Part shown: positions 45,899 to 55,205 of the stretch, one piece after another
How positions within the stretch are numbered: the stretch's first letter is position 1
How the letters are laid out: every line of letters starts with the position of its first letter
From: Acinetobacter sp. ANC 4178
Lineage (GTDB): Bacteria > Pseudomonadota > Gammaproteobacteria > Pseudomonadales > Moraxellaceae
Length of the DNA stretch: 64,000 nucleotides
NCBI RefSeq assembly: GCF_004331175.1
Contig: NZ_SJOD01000003.1
Coordinates: forward strand, 186,001 to 250,000
Direction of reading: 5' to 3'
Program-made: the position numbers and the translations under genes
Notes under the pieces: model-generated
What the model was told of the DNA's origin: nothing
The model's input: only the letters and a program-made list of their open reading frames with translations
The model's database searches: none

Positions 45899-47566
45899 TT
45901 ATGCCTTTCCATCTGGATTGGTTGCACATTGTTTTAACATATCATTTTTATCATCAATCACTTGGGTTTTAATTTCAAGCATCGACAATAAGGTTGGGAA
46001 TAAATTATCCTGACTACGAAGAGCTTGTTTTTGCTGCTGTAAACAACTGACTTCAGTTGCATTATGCTGTTGCCATGCAGGTGAGAACCACATGATCATT
46101 GGCACATGAGTTTGCTGAATTGGAGCAATTGCATATGGTGCACCATGCAAATACATACCGCTTTCACCCGTAGACTCACCATGATCGGATAAATACCAGA
46201 ATCCAGTTTGATAATTTGGCACATCTTTGATGGTCTGAATGACCTGATTTAAAACATGATCTGTATACACAATGGAGTTGTCATAACTATTCAACAATTC
46301 ATCTCGGCTACAACCTTGAATGGCATTGGTTGAACACATTGGCTTAAAGGGTTGGAACTGCTCCGTAGAACGTTTGTAATAAGCTGGACCATGACTTCCC
46401 ATCTGATGTAACACGATGAGTTGTGGTGTCTTATCTTCGGCTGGAATGCTCGCCAAATATGACTTCAAGCTATCCACTAAGACCTCATCCTTACACTCAC
46501 CTTCAGCATCACACCATTTTTGTTTTAATGGTGCTGGAATTTCAAACTTATGCACACGGTCACAAGTACCTTTACACCCTGAGTTATTATCAATCCACGT
46601 CACCTTATAGCCTGCACGCTGTGCAATATCGAGTAAACCTTCACGGTGACTTGCCAATCGCTCATCATAATCCTTACGCGGCATTCCAGAGAACATACAT
46701 GGCACTGACACTGCTGTTGCTGTACCACAAGAGCTAACTTGTGCAAAACTAATCACATTCTGCTTAGACAATTCTGGATTGGTATTTTTGGTATAGCCAT
46801 TCAAAGAAAAACTCTCAGCACGTGCTGTTTCACCAACCACCAATACCATTAATTTTGGTTGTGTTGGCTTACTGGTATTAATAACTCGATGTGCATCAGT
46901 CCCATAAGTCACTAAGGGTAAATTTTCTTTTGGCGCTTTCTTTTTATAATACGATATAAACGATGCAATCATGTTTTGTGGCGAAATCATCCCTTTCAAA
47001 TCTCGGTTTCCACGAAAAATGGCTGCAAAATCAACGTAAAATACAAATAATAGACTACAAACAATTGCAATAGAAACAACTGAAGCAATGCCTTTCTTCA
47101 CGATTTGACGCAGAATAGGCTCTGGTTTGAATTTAACCATTAAAATGGCAATGATCGGTAAAACCGTCATTCCCAAAGTCCACACCACTAAATGCCATGA
47201 CCATGTATCCTTTGCTTCAGAAATATCTGTCTGCATCAAATTCTGGATCTGATCTGGAGTAATTAAAACACCCAAACTGCTCACCGCATAAGATGCAAAG
47301 CCCCCAATAAATACCAATGCAATTGCAATCGGTTTGGCTGTCCATTTCCAGTTCAAAATTTGAAAAAGGAATGTATATGCAGCAACCAACACACCAACTG
47401 AAGCAGCAATGAATAAACTAGACTTTATGCCTGTATGTGGGGTAAGCGATTGCATTCGCTCATAAAATGGCACATTTAAAACAGCGGCTAACCATATTGC
47501 CAGCAATAGGTTAAACGTGAGTAAAGACATCGATTTTATTTTAAATTTCTGTAGTAACATAACCAT
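45899..47566 (-). CDS. pmrC: Lipid A phosphoethanolamine transferase PmrC (EptA family)
   Basis: A 555-residue inner-membrane enzyme that adds phosphoethanolamine from phosphatidylethanolamine to lipid A, lowering polymyxin binding. Five N-terminal membrane helices fill residues 1-200. The periplasmic sulfatase-like domain has the nucleophile Thr in VVGETARAESFSLNGYTKNTNPEL and metal ligands in WYLSDHGESTGESGMYLHGAPYAIAP, with paired cysteines (CGTATAVSVPC, CKGTC). The start is uncertain among ATG 47566, ATG 47560 and TTG 47575; none has a strong ribosome binding site. First gene of pmrCAB. Confidence 0.96.
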   Translation of the reverse strand: MVMLLQKFKIKSMSLLTFNLLLAIWLAAVLNVPFYERMQSLTPHTGIKSSLFIAASVGVLVAAYTFLFQILNWKWTAKPIAIALVFIGGFASYAVSSLGVLITPDQIQNLMQTDISEAKDTWSWHLVVWTLGMTVLPIIAILMVKFKPEPILRQIVKKGIASVVSIAIVCSLLFVFYVDFAAIFRGNRDLKGMISPQNMIASFISYYKKKAPKENLPLVTYGTDAHRVINTSKPTQPKLMVLVVGETARAESFSLNGYTKNTNPELSKQNVISFAQVSSCGTATAVSVPCMFSGMPRKDYDERLASHREGLLDIAQRAGYKVTWIDNNSGCKGTCDRVHKFEIPAPLKQKWCDAEGECKDEVLVDSLKSYLASIPAEDKTPQLIVLHQMGSHGPAYYKRSTEQFQPFKPMCSTNAIQGCSRDELLNSYDNSIVYTDHVLNQVIQTIKDVPNYQTGFWYLSDHGESTGESGMYLHGAPYAIAPIQQTHVPMIMWFSPAWQQHNATEVSCLQQQKQALRSQDNLFPTLLSMLEIKTQVIDDKNDMLKQCATNPDGKA

Positions 47567-47613
47567 CACAATCAAAAAGAAAAATCCTAGCTTTGCTAAG
47601 ATATAAATTAAAA

Positions 47614-47630
47614 CTTAAACCTGACTTAAA
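47614..47630 (-). promoter_or_regulatory. PmrA box upstream of pmrCAB
   Basis: Reading leftward, TTTAAG-N5-TTTAAG is an exact match to the PmrA consensus HTTAAD-N5-HTTAAD. A -10 candidate TATATC lies at 47600-47605, eight bases downstream. The box sits between the pmrC start and the porin terminator. Confidence 0.82.
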
Positions 47631-47632
47631 AT

Positions 47633-47665
47633 AAAAAAAGGACGCCGCTTTTGCACCGTCCTTTT
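47633..47665 (-). terminator. Rho-independent terminator of the porin gene
   Basis: Reading leftward, AAAAGGACG / CGTCCTTTT around a 12-base loop, followed by T residues. It separates the porin from pmrCAB transcribed in the same direction. Confidence 0.85.
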
Positions 47666-47686
47666 GAATTGTTTTTCTAATTAAAA

Positions 47687-48835
47687 TTAGAATTTGAATT
47701 CTAAGCCTGTACCGACTACAGGTTGTTTAGTTTCTAAATCACCACGTTCAAGTGTTAAATAACCACCGTAACCATATAACTTCACTTGCTTGCTGAAAGC
47801 GTAGTCTACGCCCGCCATAATTTGGTCAGCATCGTAGTCATCTGAGTTGTCTTTAAAGCTGGTCGAGTTCGCACTGTACTGTGCTTTGATAGTCCACGCT
47901 TTTGCAGATGGAATGTTATATTCCGCACCCACTAACCAACCATCTGACTTATCAATGTTTGCTGCACGTGCAATTTGTGTAGCTCCATCAGTATCAGAGT
48001 TTGGCTTCTCTTCTACTTCAGAAGTTTGATACAGCGCTTTTAATGCCAAGCTGTTGTCGAGCACATTTAAACGACCAATCGCACGTAACGTATTTGCTGC
48101 TGCAAATGCAGTATTTGCACCCGTAACACCACTACCCACTTCGGGATTAGTTGCGTTTGTCATACCACGACCTGCAAATGTCGTTGGAACCGCTTTATCG
48201 TATGCAACACCCGCCACAAACATTGAGCTGTCATAGACTAAAGATGCTGACCAAGTATCACCTAAACCACGACCCGCTGCTTTAGAAGCACCATTGCCTT
48301 TTGCAATGCCACTGTCTTCACCAGTTGCAAGTAAAGCATTAAATTTGATTGCACCTGTAGGTAATGTCAGTGCTGGCGCTTCATAGACTACAACATTTGC
48401 AAGACGAGTCTCACCCGTCATAATGCCGGTGATGTCTGCTTTATTTGCAACATAGTTGTTAAACGTATCTACAACACTAGAAAGCTGTTTTAATGGAGTA
48501 TCATGCGTACCTACTTTCACAGTCCCTAATTTGGCATCTTTTAAACCTACATAACGGTTACGTGCAGACCAATCAGTCCCTTCACCATCTGCGTTAAATG
48601 CCCATTCAGCCAAATACACAGCGCTTAAGCGGTCATTTAATTTTTCATCACCTTTTACACCAAGGTAAGAACTGTTTGAACTGACTTCTACGACATCTTT
48701 ATCTGGAGTACCTGACTTATTGTCTTCTGGTAAATAGTCCACACTCGCATCAATCTCACCATAAAACGTTGGTGCCGCAAAAGTTGAACCCGCTAACAAA
48801 CTTAAAGCAATCGCTGCTGCAATTTTGGTTTTCAT
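47687..48835 (-). CDS. Outer-membrane porin (Gram-negative porin family)
   Basis: A 382-residue beta-barrel protein. The signal peptide is MKTKIAAAIALSLLAGSTFAA. The barrel opens with PTFYGEIDASVDY and shows SSYLGVKGDEKLNDRLSAVYLAEWAF and NRYVGLKDAKLGTVKVGTHDTPLKQ, the typical strand-loop pattern of 16-stranded general porins, with DYAFSKQVKLYGYGGYLTLE and the C-terminal aromatic GTGLEFKF for barrel assembly. Loop 3 is rich in N, A and G. Which porin name applies is unclear; it is not OmpA, CarO or OprD by pattern. Confidence 0.88.
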   Translation of the reverse strand: MKTKIAAAIALSLLAGSTFAAPTFYGEIDASVDYLPEDNKSGTPDKDVVEVSSNSSYLGVKGDEKLNDRLSAVYLAEWAFNADGEGTDWSARNRYVGLKDAKLGTVKVGTHDTPLKQLSSVVDTFNNYVANKADITGIMTGETRLANVVVYEAPALTLPTGAIKFNALLATGEDSGIAKGNGASKAAGRGLGDTWSASLVYDSSMFVAGVAYDKAVPTTFAGRGMTNATNPEVGSGVTGANTAFAAANTLRAIGRLNVLDNSLALKALYQTSEVEEKPNSDTDGATQIARAANIDKSDGWLVGAEYNIPSAKAWTIKAQYSANSTSFKDNSDDYDADQIMAGVDYAFSKQVKLYGYGGYLTLERGDLETKQPVVGTGLEFKF

Positions 48836-48968
48836 TAATCATTTCCCTGGTGTTAATTTTGTTACAAATATTACATTGCAGTCACATATTACAAAAGGAT
48901 TAAATTTTTATTTATATATATGTTTTAATACTTTAGGCTAATAACAACCAAACAACTGAATTGTAAGA

Positions 48969-50216
48969 TTATTTTTCACAATCCACCCATCGAAAAATTG
49001 TAACAAGGCAGAAAATTGCTATAAAAACGATCAAAAATAGATAATTTGCATAGCCTAAAGCATCACCAACCACGCCACTGACACTGTATAGAATTCCGCT
49101 TACCGTTGCCATAACCGCAACCTGAAAAGTGAAATCTGTAGCCGCATACTCAGTACGACTATATTGCATGATCAAGGTTAACATCATCACCAGCAACATA
49201 GCGGAAACTGCATCTTCCGCAGCATTAATGGCATAAATCACGATAGACGCTACCGTCTGTTGCTGTTCATATTGATAAGCTAACCAAGCATAAGCCGCTA
49301 AAGACATAATTTTAAGCCAAGAAAACAACCACAATGCTTGAGCGCGGCACATTGTTCTCAATAATACTCCAGCTACACCCGCCCCACACAAGGCTGCTAT
49401 TGCCCCCAATATGGTCACATACACACCTATTTGACTAAAGCTCAAACCCAAATCGACCATTAAAGGTTTGAGCAGAGGCCCTGCTAATCCATCTGCCACT
49501 TTAAAGGTCAATAACACCCAAAACCACCGCCATAACACAGGACTGCTGCGGTAATACTTTAAATATTGAGCAATCGCTTTGCTTTTCTGTCGCCATGAAG
49601 TTGAGGGCTGATGCATCACCTGAACTTGTGTAGACTCCCGATACAACCATACGGGCAATGTATTCAGTAAGACCAATCCCGCCAACAGCAAAAACGTCGT
49701 CTGCCATTCAAACCCATCTAACATCCAGAGCATCGCACCGCCACCGACAATAAACCCCAAACGAGAACCTATCACTTGAAAGGTGTTACCCCAGTGTTGC
49801 TGTTCAGATTTTAAAATACGAACGGCTAGTCCATCTGTTGCAATATCCTGCGTCGCACCTACAAAGTTCAAACTCAGTAAAACAATAAAAAATAAGAATA
49901 AATATTGAGGTTCATTCAAGGTATGAATAGGTAAAAATGACAGCACAATCAATACAATGACCGTGAGCAATTGTGTCGGAATAATCCAACTTCGATAATG
50001 CCCACGCTGATGACTACCTAATCTGTCTATCCACGGTGCCCAAAGGATTTTGATTGACCATGGCAACATTAATAAGCCAAAACCACCAATATGCGCCAAT
50101 GACACCCCTTCTGCACGTAGAATGACAGGCAGCGCATGTGTCATAAATCCCACAGGCAAACCCTGCGCCCAATATAGAGAGAACAGCAATAAATAAACAT
50201 TTTGTGCAATAGGCAT
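48969..50216 (-). CDS. MFS transporter, AmpG/RhtX-like
   Basis: A 415-residue major facilitator with 12 membrane segments. YWAQGLPVGFMTHALPVILRAEGVSLAHIGGFGLLMLPWSIKILWAPWIDRLG and SLNFVGATQDIATDGLAVRIL are the first and fourth-helix marks of the AmpG / RhtX-FptX group, which imports muropeptides or siderophores. ATG 50216 is chosen because AGGA is suitably placed and helix 1 begins six residues later; frames open upstream to 50300 look non-coding. No siderophore genes are near, so the substrate is open. Confidence 0.85.
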   Translation of the reverse strand: MPIAQNVYLLLFSLYWAQGLPVGFMTHALPVILRAEGVSLAHIGGFGLLMLPWSIKILWAPWIDRLGSHQRGHYRSWIIPTQLLTVIVLIVLSFLPIHTLNEPQYLFLFFIVLLSLNFVGATQDIATDGLAVRILKSEQQHWGNTFQVIGSRLGFIVGGGAMLWMLDGFEWQTTFLLLAGLVLLNTLPVWLYRESTQVQVMHQPSTSWRQKSKAIAQYLKYYRSSPVLWRWFWVLLTFKVADGLAGPLLKPLMVDLGLSFSQIGVYVTILGAIAALCGAGVAGVLLRTMCRAQALWLFSWLKIMSLAAYAWLAYQYEQQQTVASIVIYAINAAEDAVSAMLLVMMLTLIMQYSRTEYAATDFTFQVAVMATVSGILYSVSGVVGDALGYANYLFLIVFIAIFCLVTIFRWVDCEK

Positions 50217-50357
50217 AAGCCGTAATCCTACGATGGGTTCTTGGTGCACTGCGGTGAGCATTTTTGCACATCGAAGCTCACATTTTGCCAATGAAGCCAT
50301 TATTTCGAAAGCGTAATATCAAGAAAAACCAAGAATATTTGTCAGGATGACAAGCTC

Positions 50358-50984
50358 ATGTCCGCTTCATATTTTCCTGTGCTACCGCCCCACGTTCCTA
50401 AACGAGGCACAGCATTGAGCAAGCGATTTTTCCGACAGCTCTTTCTCGCACAAGGCTGGTCTTTTTCTGGTGAATTTCCCGATTTACCCAAAGCAGTTGC
50501 GATTATTTCCCCCCATACCTCCAATATCGATGCATGGCATGGCTTTACTGCACTATTGGGTTTAGGTATTCAAATTACCGTATTCGGCAAACATACGCTG
50601 TTTAATACCCCACTGAAACCACTATTAAAATGGATTGGCGTAATTCCTGTTAATCGAACTTCGCCACAAGGGCTAACTGAGCAAATTATCCAAATCATAC
50701 AAGCGAAAGAGCAAATTTGGATTGGTATGGCGCCAGAAGGAACACGAAAAAATGCCACTAACATTAAGAGTGGTTTTTACCACATCGCAGTCGCTGCGAA
50801 TATTCCAATTGTCATGTTCGCCTTTGATTATGAAGAGAAAACCATTCGTTGTTTAGGTGTCTTTTATCCAAGCGGTGACTTTAGTCAAGATTTACCGAAA
50901 ATTTTAGCCTGTTATGCAGGACAATTCTCTGCAAAAAATCCTGAATGGCTGGCAAAACCGTTACAAACTCTCGTCAAAAAGTGA
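50358..50984 (+). CDS. Lysophospholipid (1-acylglycerol-3-phosphate) acyltransferase family protein
   Basis: A 208-residue PlsC-like acyltransferase. The catalytic H-x4-D motif is SPHTSNIDAW (about residue 52) and the substrate motif is MAPEGTRKN (about 130), with IPVNR between. Unlike E. coli PlsC it lacks a long N-terminal membrane anchor, so it may be peripheral. It is 60 bases before a patatin lipoprotein gene, so phospholipid remodelling is a shared theme. Exact acceptor unknown. Confidence 0.88.
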   Translation: MSASYFPVLPPHVPKRGTALSKRFFRQLFLAQGWSFSGEFPDLPKAVAIISPHTSNIDAWHGFTALLGLGIQITVFGKHTLFNTPLKPLLKWIGVIPVNRTSPQGLTEQIIQIIQAKEQIWIGMAPEGTRKNATNIKSGFYHIAVAANIPIVMFAFDYEEKTIRCLGVFYPSGDFSQDLPKILACYAGQFSAKNPEWLAKPLQTLVKK

Positions 50985-51044
50985 CTGGAAATATGTGTCA
51001 AAATTTGATCTGATATGCGCAATTTTCATCCTGTTTAGAGTGCA

Positions 51045-51971
51045 ATGTCTCAGCTACGCTTTTTTCAATATGGCCTGATTGGCTTACTCGGTTTTACCCT
51101 TGCGGGCTGTGATAAAGCAGCAACCAAACCACCTGTAACCACTCCCATCAAGGCACGTGAACCCGTTATCGCAATTGCTCTCGGTGGTGGTGGTGCCAAG
51201 GGTTTTGCACATATTGGCGTACTTAAAGTGCTCGAATCGCATGGCATTAAACCCAAAATTGTCACTGGTACCAGTGCAGGGAGTTTTGTTGGCAGTATTT
51301 ATGCCAGTGGCAAAAGCCCTTATCAGCTGCAACAGCTCGCACTACAATTACAAGAGTCCGATCTGCGTGACTTGACCCTAAACAGCCAAGGCATTGTGTT
51401 GGGGCAAAAACTACAGAACTATGTCAATAAAAATGTCGGCAATCAGCCCATCGAAAAATTTCCGATACGCTTTGCTGCGGTTGCAACTCGCTTAGACAAT
51501 GGCAAAAAAGCTGACTTTATTTCAGGTAATGCAGGTCAAGCCGTTCGTGCATCCTGCAGTATTCCAAATGTCTTTGTCCCTACCACTATTCGGGGGAGTA
51601 AATATGTTGATGGTGGCTTGGTTAGCCCGATTCCTGTGACTACGGCAAAAGCCATGGGTGCAGATATTGTCATTGCAGTCGATATTTCTGCCCGCCCCGT
51701 TGGCAATAAACCGCTGAATATGTGGGGTTTACTGGATCAAACCATTAATATTATGGGGCAACAAAGTATTAATACAGAGTTAAATCAAGCCAGTATTGTA
51801 ATTCAACCTAAAGTTGGGCATGTCGGAACTTTAGATTTAAAAGCCAGCAATGAATCCATTCTTGAAGGTGAAAAAGCAGCACAACTCAAAATTAAAGCGA
51901 TTGAAACGGCTATTAGTAACTTTAAGAAGTCTCCCGCAGCATTTAAACCTGCACCGAAGGCAAAATTCTAA
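51045..51971 (+). CDS. Patatin-like phospholipase lipoprotein
   Basis: A 308-residue patatin-domain lipase. A lipobox closes the signal sequence (LLGFTLAGCDK, Cys near residue 23). The oxyanion loop is LGGGGAKGFAHIGVL, the nucleophile Ser is in GTSAGSFVGS (about residue 82), and the catalytic Asp is in YVDGGLVSPIP, so the Ser-Asp dyad is intact. It resembles RssA/YchK types but is anchored in the envelope. It follows the acyltransferase gene on the same strand. Confidence 0.92.
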   Translation: MSQLRFFQYGLIGLLGFTLAGCDKAATKPPVTTPIKAREPVIAIALGGGGAKGFAHIGVLKVLESHGIKPKIVTGTSAGSFVGSIYASGKSPYQLQQLALQLQESDLRDLTLNSQGIVLGQKLQNYVNKNVGNQPIEKFPIRFAAVATRLDNGKKADFISGNAGQAVRASCSIPNVFVPTTIRGSKYVDGGLVSPIPVTTAKAMGADIVIAVDISARPVGNKPLNMWGLLDQTINIMGQQSINTELNQASIVIQPKVGHVGTLDLKASNESILEGEKAAQLKIKAIETAISNFKKSPAAFKPAPKAKF

Positions 51972-52070
51972 ATAAACACTTTTTTAATATTCATCATCTT
52001 AGACATCTGTTACAGTGAATAATGATACCTTTGTAAGCACTATTCACTAACACAATACACGAGTAGATGT

Positions 52071-52544
52071 ATGGAATTTGTTTTTGAACCGTGGCACTGG
52101 TTTGTCCTCGGTGTTTTATTAATGCTGTCTGAATTGATCCTTCCTGCTTTCGCAGCGTTGTGGTTTGGGATTAGCGCCATTTTGGTGGGTATTTTATTGT
52201 GGATTTTTCCTGCCCTCGACTCAACAGCACAATTGGTGCTGTGGATGATTCTGTCCATCCTTTGCACCATCGCGTGGTTTAGATTCATCAAACCTCTCTC
52301 CATTGATAAAACTAAAGCAGGGCTTTCACGCGAAGCAACCATTGGTCAAATCGGAATGGTCATTCAAGTCAATATGGAACATGAACAAATCCGCGTCAGA
52401 TTTCCAATGCCAGTTTTAGGCTCTGATGAATGGAACTGCCGCACTCTCTCGAGTGTGAATGTTGGTGATCGGGTACGTGTAGTCGATATTCTGGGGAATG
52501 ATCTTGTGGTACAGCCACATCGTCCAAATCATGACAATCAATAA
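52071..52544 (+). CDS. NfeD family membrane protein
   Basis: A 157-residue short NfeD protein: two or three membrane helices (LVLGVLLMLSELILPAFAALWFGISAILVGILLWIF, LVLWMILSILCTIAWF) and a C-terminal OB-fold (about residues 90-150, GQIGMVIQVNMEHEQIRVRFPMPVLGSDEWNC ... VGDRVRVVDILGNDLVV). It sits 14 bases before an SPFH gene, the standard NfeD-SPFH pair thought to act in membrane-domain quality control. Confidence 0.94.
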   Translation: MEFVFEPWHWFVLGVLLMLSELILPAFAALWFGISAILVGILLWIFPALDSTAQLVLWMILSILCTIAWFRFIKPLSIDKTKAGLSREATIGQIGMVIQVNMEHEQIRVRFPMPVLGSDEWNCRTLSSVNVGDRVRVVDILGNDLVVQPHRPNHDNQ

Positions 52545-52558
52545 AAGCGAGTAAAACT

Positions 52559-53413
52559 ATGTCAGCGGGATCTATTATTGTTATTGCGTTGTTGGCTTTT
52601 GTCGGCATCACGATTTTTAAGGGGGTGCGTATTGTTCCCCAAGGCTACAAATGGATTGTGCAACGTCTAGGTAAATACCATACGACACTAAATCCTGGTC
52701 TAAACTTTGTTATTCCATATGTCGATGAAGTGGCTTATAAAGTCACCACCAAAGATATTGTTTTAGATATTCCCTCTCAAGAAGTGATTACCCGTGATAA
52801 TGCCGTATTGGTCATGAACGCGGTGGCATACATTAATTTAACTACGCCTGAAAAAGCAGTCTACGGGATTGAAAACTACACATGGGCGATTCAAAACTTG
52901 GTGCAAACCTCGCTTCGCTCTATCGTAGGCGAAATGGATTTAGATGATGCACTTTCTTCACGTGACCACATTAAAGCGAAACTCAAAGCCGCCATTTCTG
53001 ATGACATTTCAGATTGGGGGATTACTTTAAAAACTGTTGAGATTCAAGATATTCAACCTTCTCAGACCATGCAGTCAGCGATGGAAGCTCAAGCTGCTGC
53101 TGAGCGTCAACGTCGTGCAACCGTAACCAAGGCAGATGGTGAAAAACAAGCGGCCATTTTAGAAGCCGATGGTCGACTCGAAGCCTCACGTCGTGATGCA
53201 GAAGCACAAGTGGTACTCGCAGAAGCCTCACAACGTGCGATTGAAATGGTCAGTTCAGCCGTGGGGGATAAAGAAATTCCTGTTGCCTATTTATTAGGTG
53301 AACAGTATGTGAAAGCCATGCAAGAGATGGCGAAATCCAATAATGCCAAGACAGTAGTTTTACCTGCTGATGTTTTAAATACTATTCGCGGTGTCATGGG
53401 TCGTAACAATTAA
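52559..53413 (+). CDS. SPFH/band 7 protein (QmcA-like)
   Basis: A 284-residue SPFH protein. An N-terminal membrane helix (IIVIALLAFVGITIFKG) is followed by the SPFH domain (VPQGYKWIVQRLGKYHTTLNPGLNFVIPYVDEVAYKVTTKDIVLDIPSQEVITRDNAVL) and a helical, alanine-rich coiled coil (AQAAAERQRRATVTKADGEKQAAILEADGRLEASRRDAEAQ). It probably makes membrane rings with its NfeD partner. A strong terminator follows. Confidence 0.94.
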   Translation: MSAGSIIVIALLAFVGITIFKGVRIVPQGYKWIVQRLGKYHTTLNPGLNFVIPYVDEVAYKVTTKDIVLDIPSQEVITRDNAVLVMNAVAYINLTTPEKAVYGIENYTWAIQNLVQTSLRSIVGEMDLDDALSSRDHIKAKLKAAISDDISDWGITLKTVEIQDIQPSQTMQSAMEAQAAAERQRRATVTKADGEKQAAILEADGRLEASRRDAEAQVVLAEASQRAIEMVSSAVGDKEIPVAYLLGEQYVKAMQEMAKSNNAKTVVLPADVLNTIRGVMGRNN

Positions 53414-53445
53414 TCCGACAGATGATATCCCTTTGCATTTCAGCA

Positions 53446-53480
53446 AAATAGGCAGTTTATGACTGCCTATTCTTTTTTTT
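53446..53480 (+). terminator. Rho-independent terminator after the SPFH gene
   Basis: AATAGGCAGT / ACTGCCTATT around loop TTATG, then C and eight T. Confidence 0.93.
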
Positions 53481-53549
53481 AGAACAAAAAACTCAGAAAA
53501 CTTTGTGAATTTATGTTTAAATCCCGCGCTTATTTTTAGGATATTGTTT

Positions 53550-53577
53550 GCTTTTTGTAACTATTTTAACAAAAAGC
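53550..53577. promoter_or_regulatory. Palindrome upstream of putP
   Basis: Nine-base arms GCTTTTTGT and ACAAAAAGC enclose ten AT-rich bases, 41 bases before the putP start. It could be an operator for a proline-responsive regulator; no such regulator is adjacent. Confidence 0.45.
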
Positions 53578-53617
53578 GGAAATTCCAGTTTGTGATTTAA
53601 CTCCCAAGGATAAGCGT

Positions 53618-55111
53618 ATGAGTTCACTGAATCCGACCTTAATCACTTTTTTCTTTTATATCATTGCCATAGTTTTTATTGGCTTGATGGCTTACCGTGC
53701 GACCAACAATTTTGATGATTATATCTTGGGTGGTCGTAGTCTAGGAAGTTTTGTGACTGCACTTTCAGCGGGTGCATCTGACATGAGTGGTTGGTTACTC
53801 ATGGGTTTACCTGGTGCAATCTATTTATCAGGTTTATCTGAAATGTGGATTGGTATTGGTTTAATTATTGGTGCTTGGCTTAACTGGCTATTGGTCGCAG
53901 GACGTTTACGTGTGCATACCGAAGTGCAATACAACGCACTAACCCTCCCAGACTATTTTTCCAATCGTTTTAATGACCATAAAAAAGTCCTACGTATTGT
54001 CTCTGCCTGCGTGATTTTAATTTTCTTCGCGATTTATTGTGCTTCTGGCATGGTGGCTGGTGCACGATTATTCGAAAACATGTTTGGTATGTCTTATACA
54101 ACTGCGCTTTGGGTCAGCGCGATTGCAACCATCAGCTATGTATTTATTGGTGGTTTTCTTGCTGTAAGCTGGACAGATACCATTCAAGCCACCTTAATGA
54201 TTTTTGCCCTCGTACTCACACCTATTGTTGCTGTACTCAGCTTTTCTGATACGCAACAACTGACCATGGCTCTTGAAGCTGCTCGCCCTCAAGCAATGAA
54301 TTTATTTGGTGACTTGAGTACAGTAGCCATCATTTCATTAATGGCTTGGGGTTTAGGTTACTTTGGTCAACCGCACATTCTGGTACGCTTTATGGCAGCA
54401 GATTCGGTGAAATCAATTCCAAATGCTCGTCGTATTGGTATGGCATGGATGACCTTCTGTTTAGGCGGTGCGGTGGCCGCGGGCTTCTTCGGGATTGCCT
54501 ACTTCCAACAACATCCTGAATACGCTGCTGTTGTCAGTGCCAATCCTGAAACCGTATTCATGGAGTTAACCAAAGTTCTGTTTAATCCATGGATTGCGGG
54601 GATTGTACTTGCGGCAATTTTGGCGGCTGTGATGAGTACTTTAAGCTGCCAATTATTGGTATGTTCTAGCACCTTAACTGAAGACTTCTACAAAGCATTT
54701 CTACGTAAAAATGCTTCGCAAAAAGAATTAGTTTGGGTTGGTCGCCTTATGGTGTTATTGGTCTCTGTTCTCGCCATTTGGATGGCTGGTAATCCTGATG
54801 CCAAAGTATTAGGACTGGTTGCTTATGCTTGGGCTGGCTTTGGTGCCGCATTTGGTCCGCTGATTATCTTGTCTTTATTCTGGAAACGTATGACGCTCAC
54901 GGGTGCGCTTGCAGGGATGCTTACAGGCGCAGTCATGGTTATTGTGTGGAAGAATGCCTTTTCTGCAACAGGTATTTATGAAATTATTCCAGGTTTCATC
55001 TGTGCAACAATCGCGATTATTATGGTCAGTCTATTCAGCAAAGCGCCTGAACAAGACATTACTGATCGTTTTGATGAAGCTGATAAACTTTACAAAGCAT
55101 CAAAATCATAG
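53618..55111 (+). CDS. putP: Sodium/proline symporter PutP
   Basis: A 497-residue sodium:solute symporter with about 13 membrane helices. PutP marks are NFDDYILGGRSLGSFVTALSAGASDMSGWLLMGLPGAIYLSGLSEMWI near the N-terminus, LGYFGQPHILVRFMAA in the middle and VMSTLSCQLLVCSSTLTEDFYK. These match PutP more than the related PanF or SglT types. putA is not in the window. AAGGA precedes the ATG. Confidence 0.94.
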   Translation: MSSLNPTLITFFFYIIAIVFIGLMAYRATNNFDDYILGGRSLGSFVTALSAGASDMSGWLLMGLPGAIYLSGLSEMWIGIGLIIGAWLNWLLVAGRLRVHTEVQYNALTLPDYFSNRFNDHKKVLRIVSACVILIFFAIYCASGMVAGARLFENMFGMSYTTALWVSAIATISYVFIGGFLAVSWTDTIQATLMIFALVLTPIVAVLSFSDTQQLTMALEAARPQAMNLFGDLSTVAIISLMAWGLGYFGQPHILVRFMAADSVKSIPNARRIGMAWMTFCLGGAVAAGFFGIAYFQQHPEYAAVVSANPETVFMELTKVLFNPWIAGIVLAAILAAVMSTLSCQLLVCSSTLTEDFYKAFLRKNASQKELVWVGRLMVLLVSVLAIWMAGNPDAKVLGLVAYAWAGFGAAFGPLIILSLFWKRMTLTGALAGMLTGAVMVIVWKNAFSATGIYEIIPGFICATIAIIMVSLFSKAPEQDITDRFDEADKLYKASKS

Positions 55112-55118
55112 TCATAAA

Positions 55119-55154
55119 AAAACTCTATATGACCCACGGGTGATATAGAGTTTC
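55119..55154. terminator. Bidirectional terminator between putP and ispA
   Basis: AAACTCTATAT and ATATAGAGTTT form an 11-base stem with a 12-base top; A and T tracts on the two sides suit both convergent genes. Confidence 0.75.
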
Positions 55155-55205
55155 TTGTTCATCATGGATGGTATATTTAGCTTAGAAAATACATCCATCT
55201 ACTGC

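Noticed and set aside
43850-47566. Colistin-resistance mutations in pmrCAB
   Set aside because: Differences from A. baumannii are those of another species; no reference of the same species is at hand to judge single changes.
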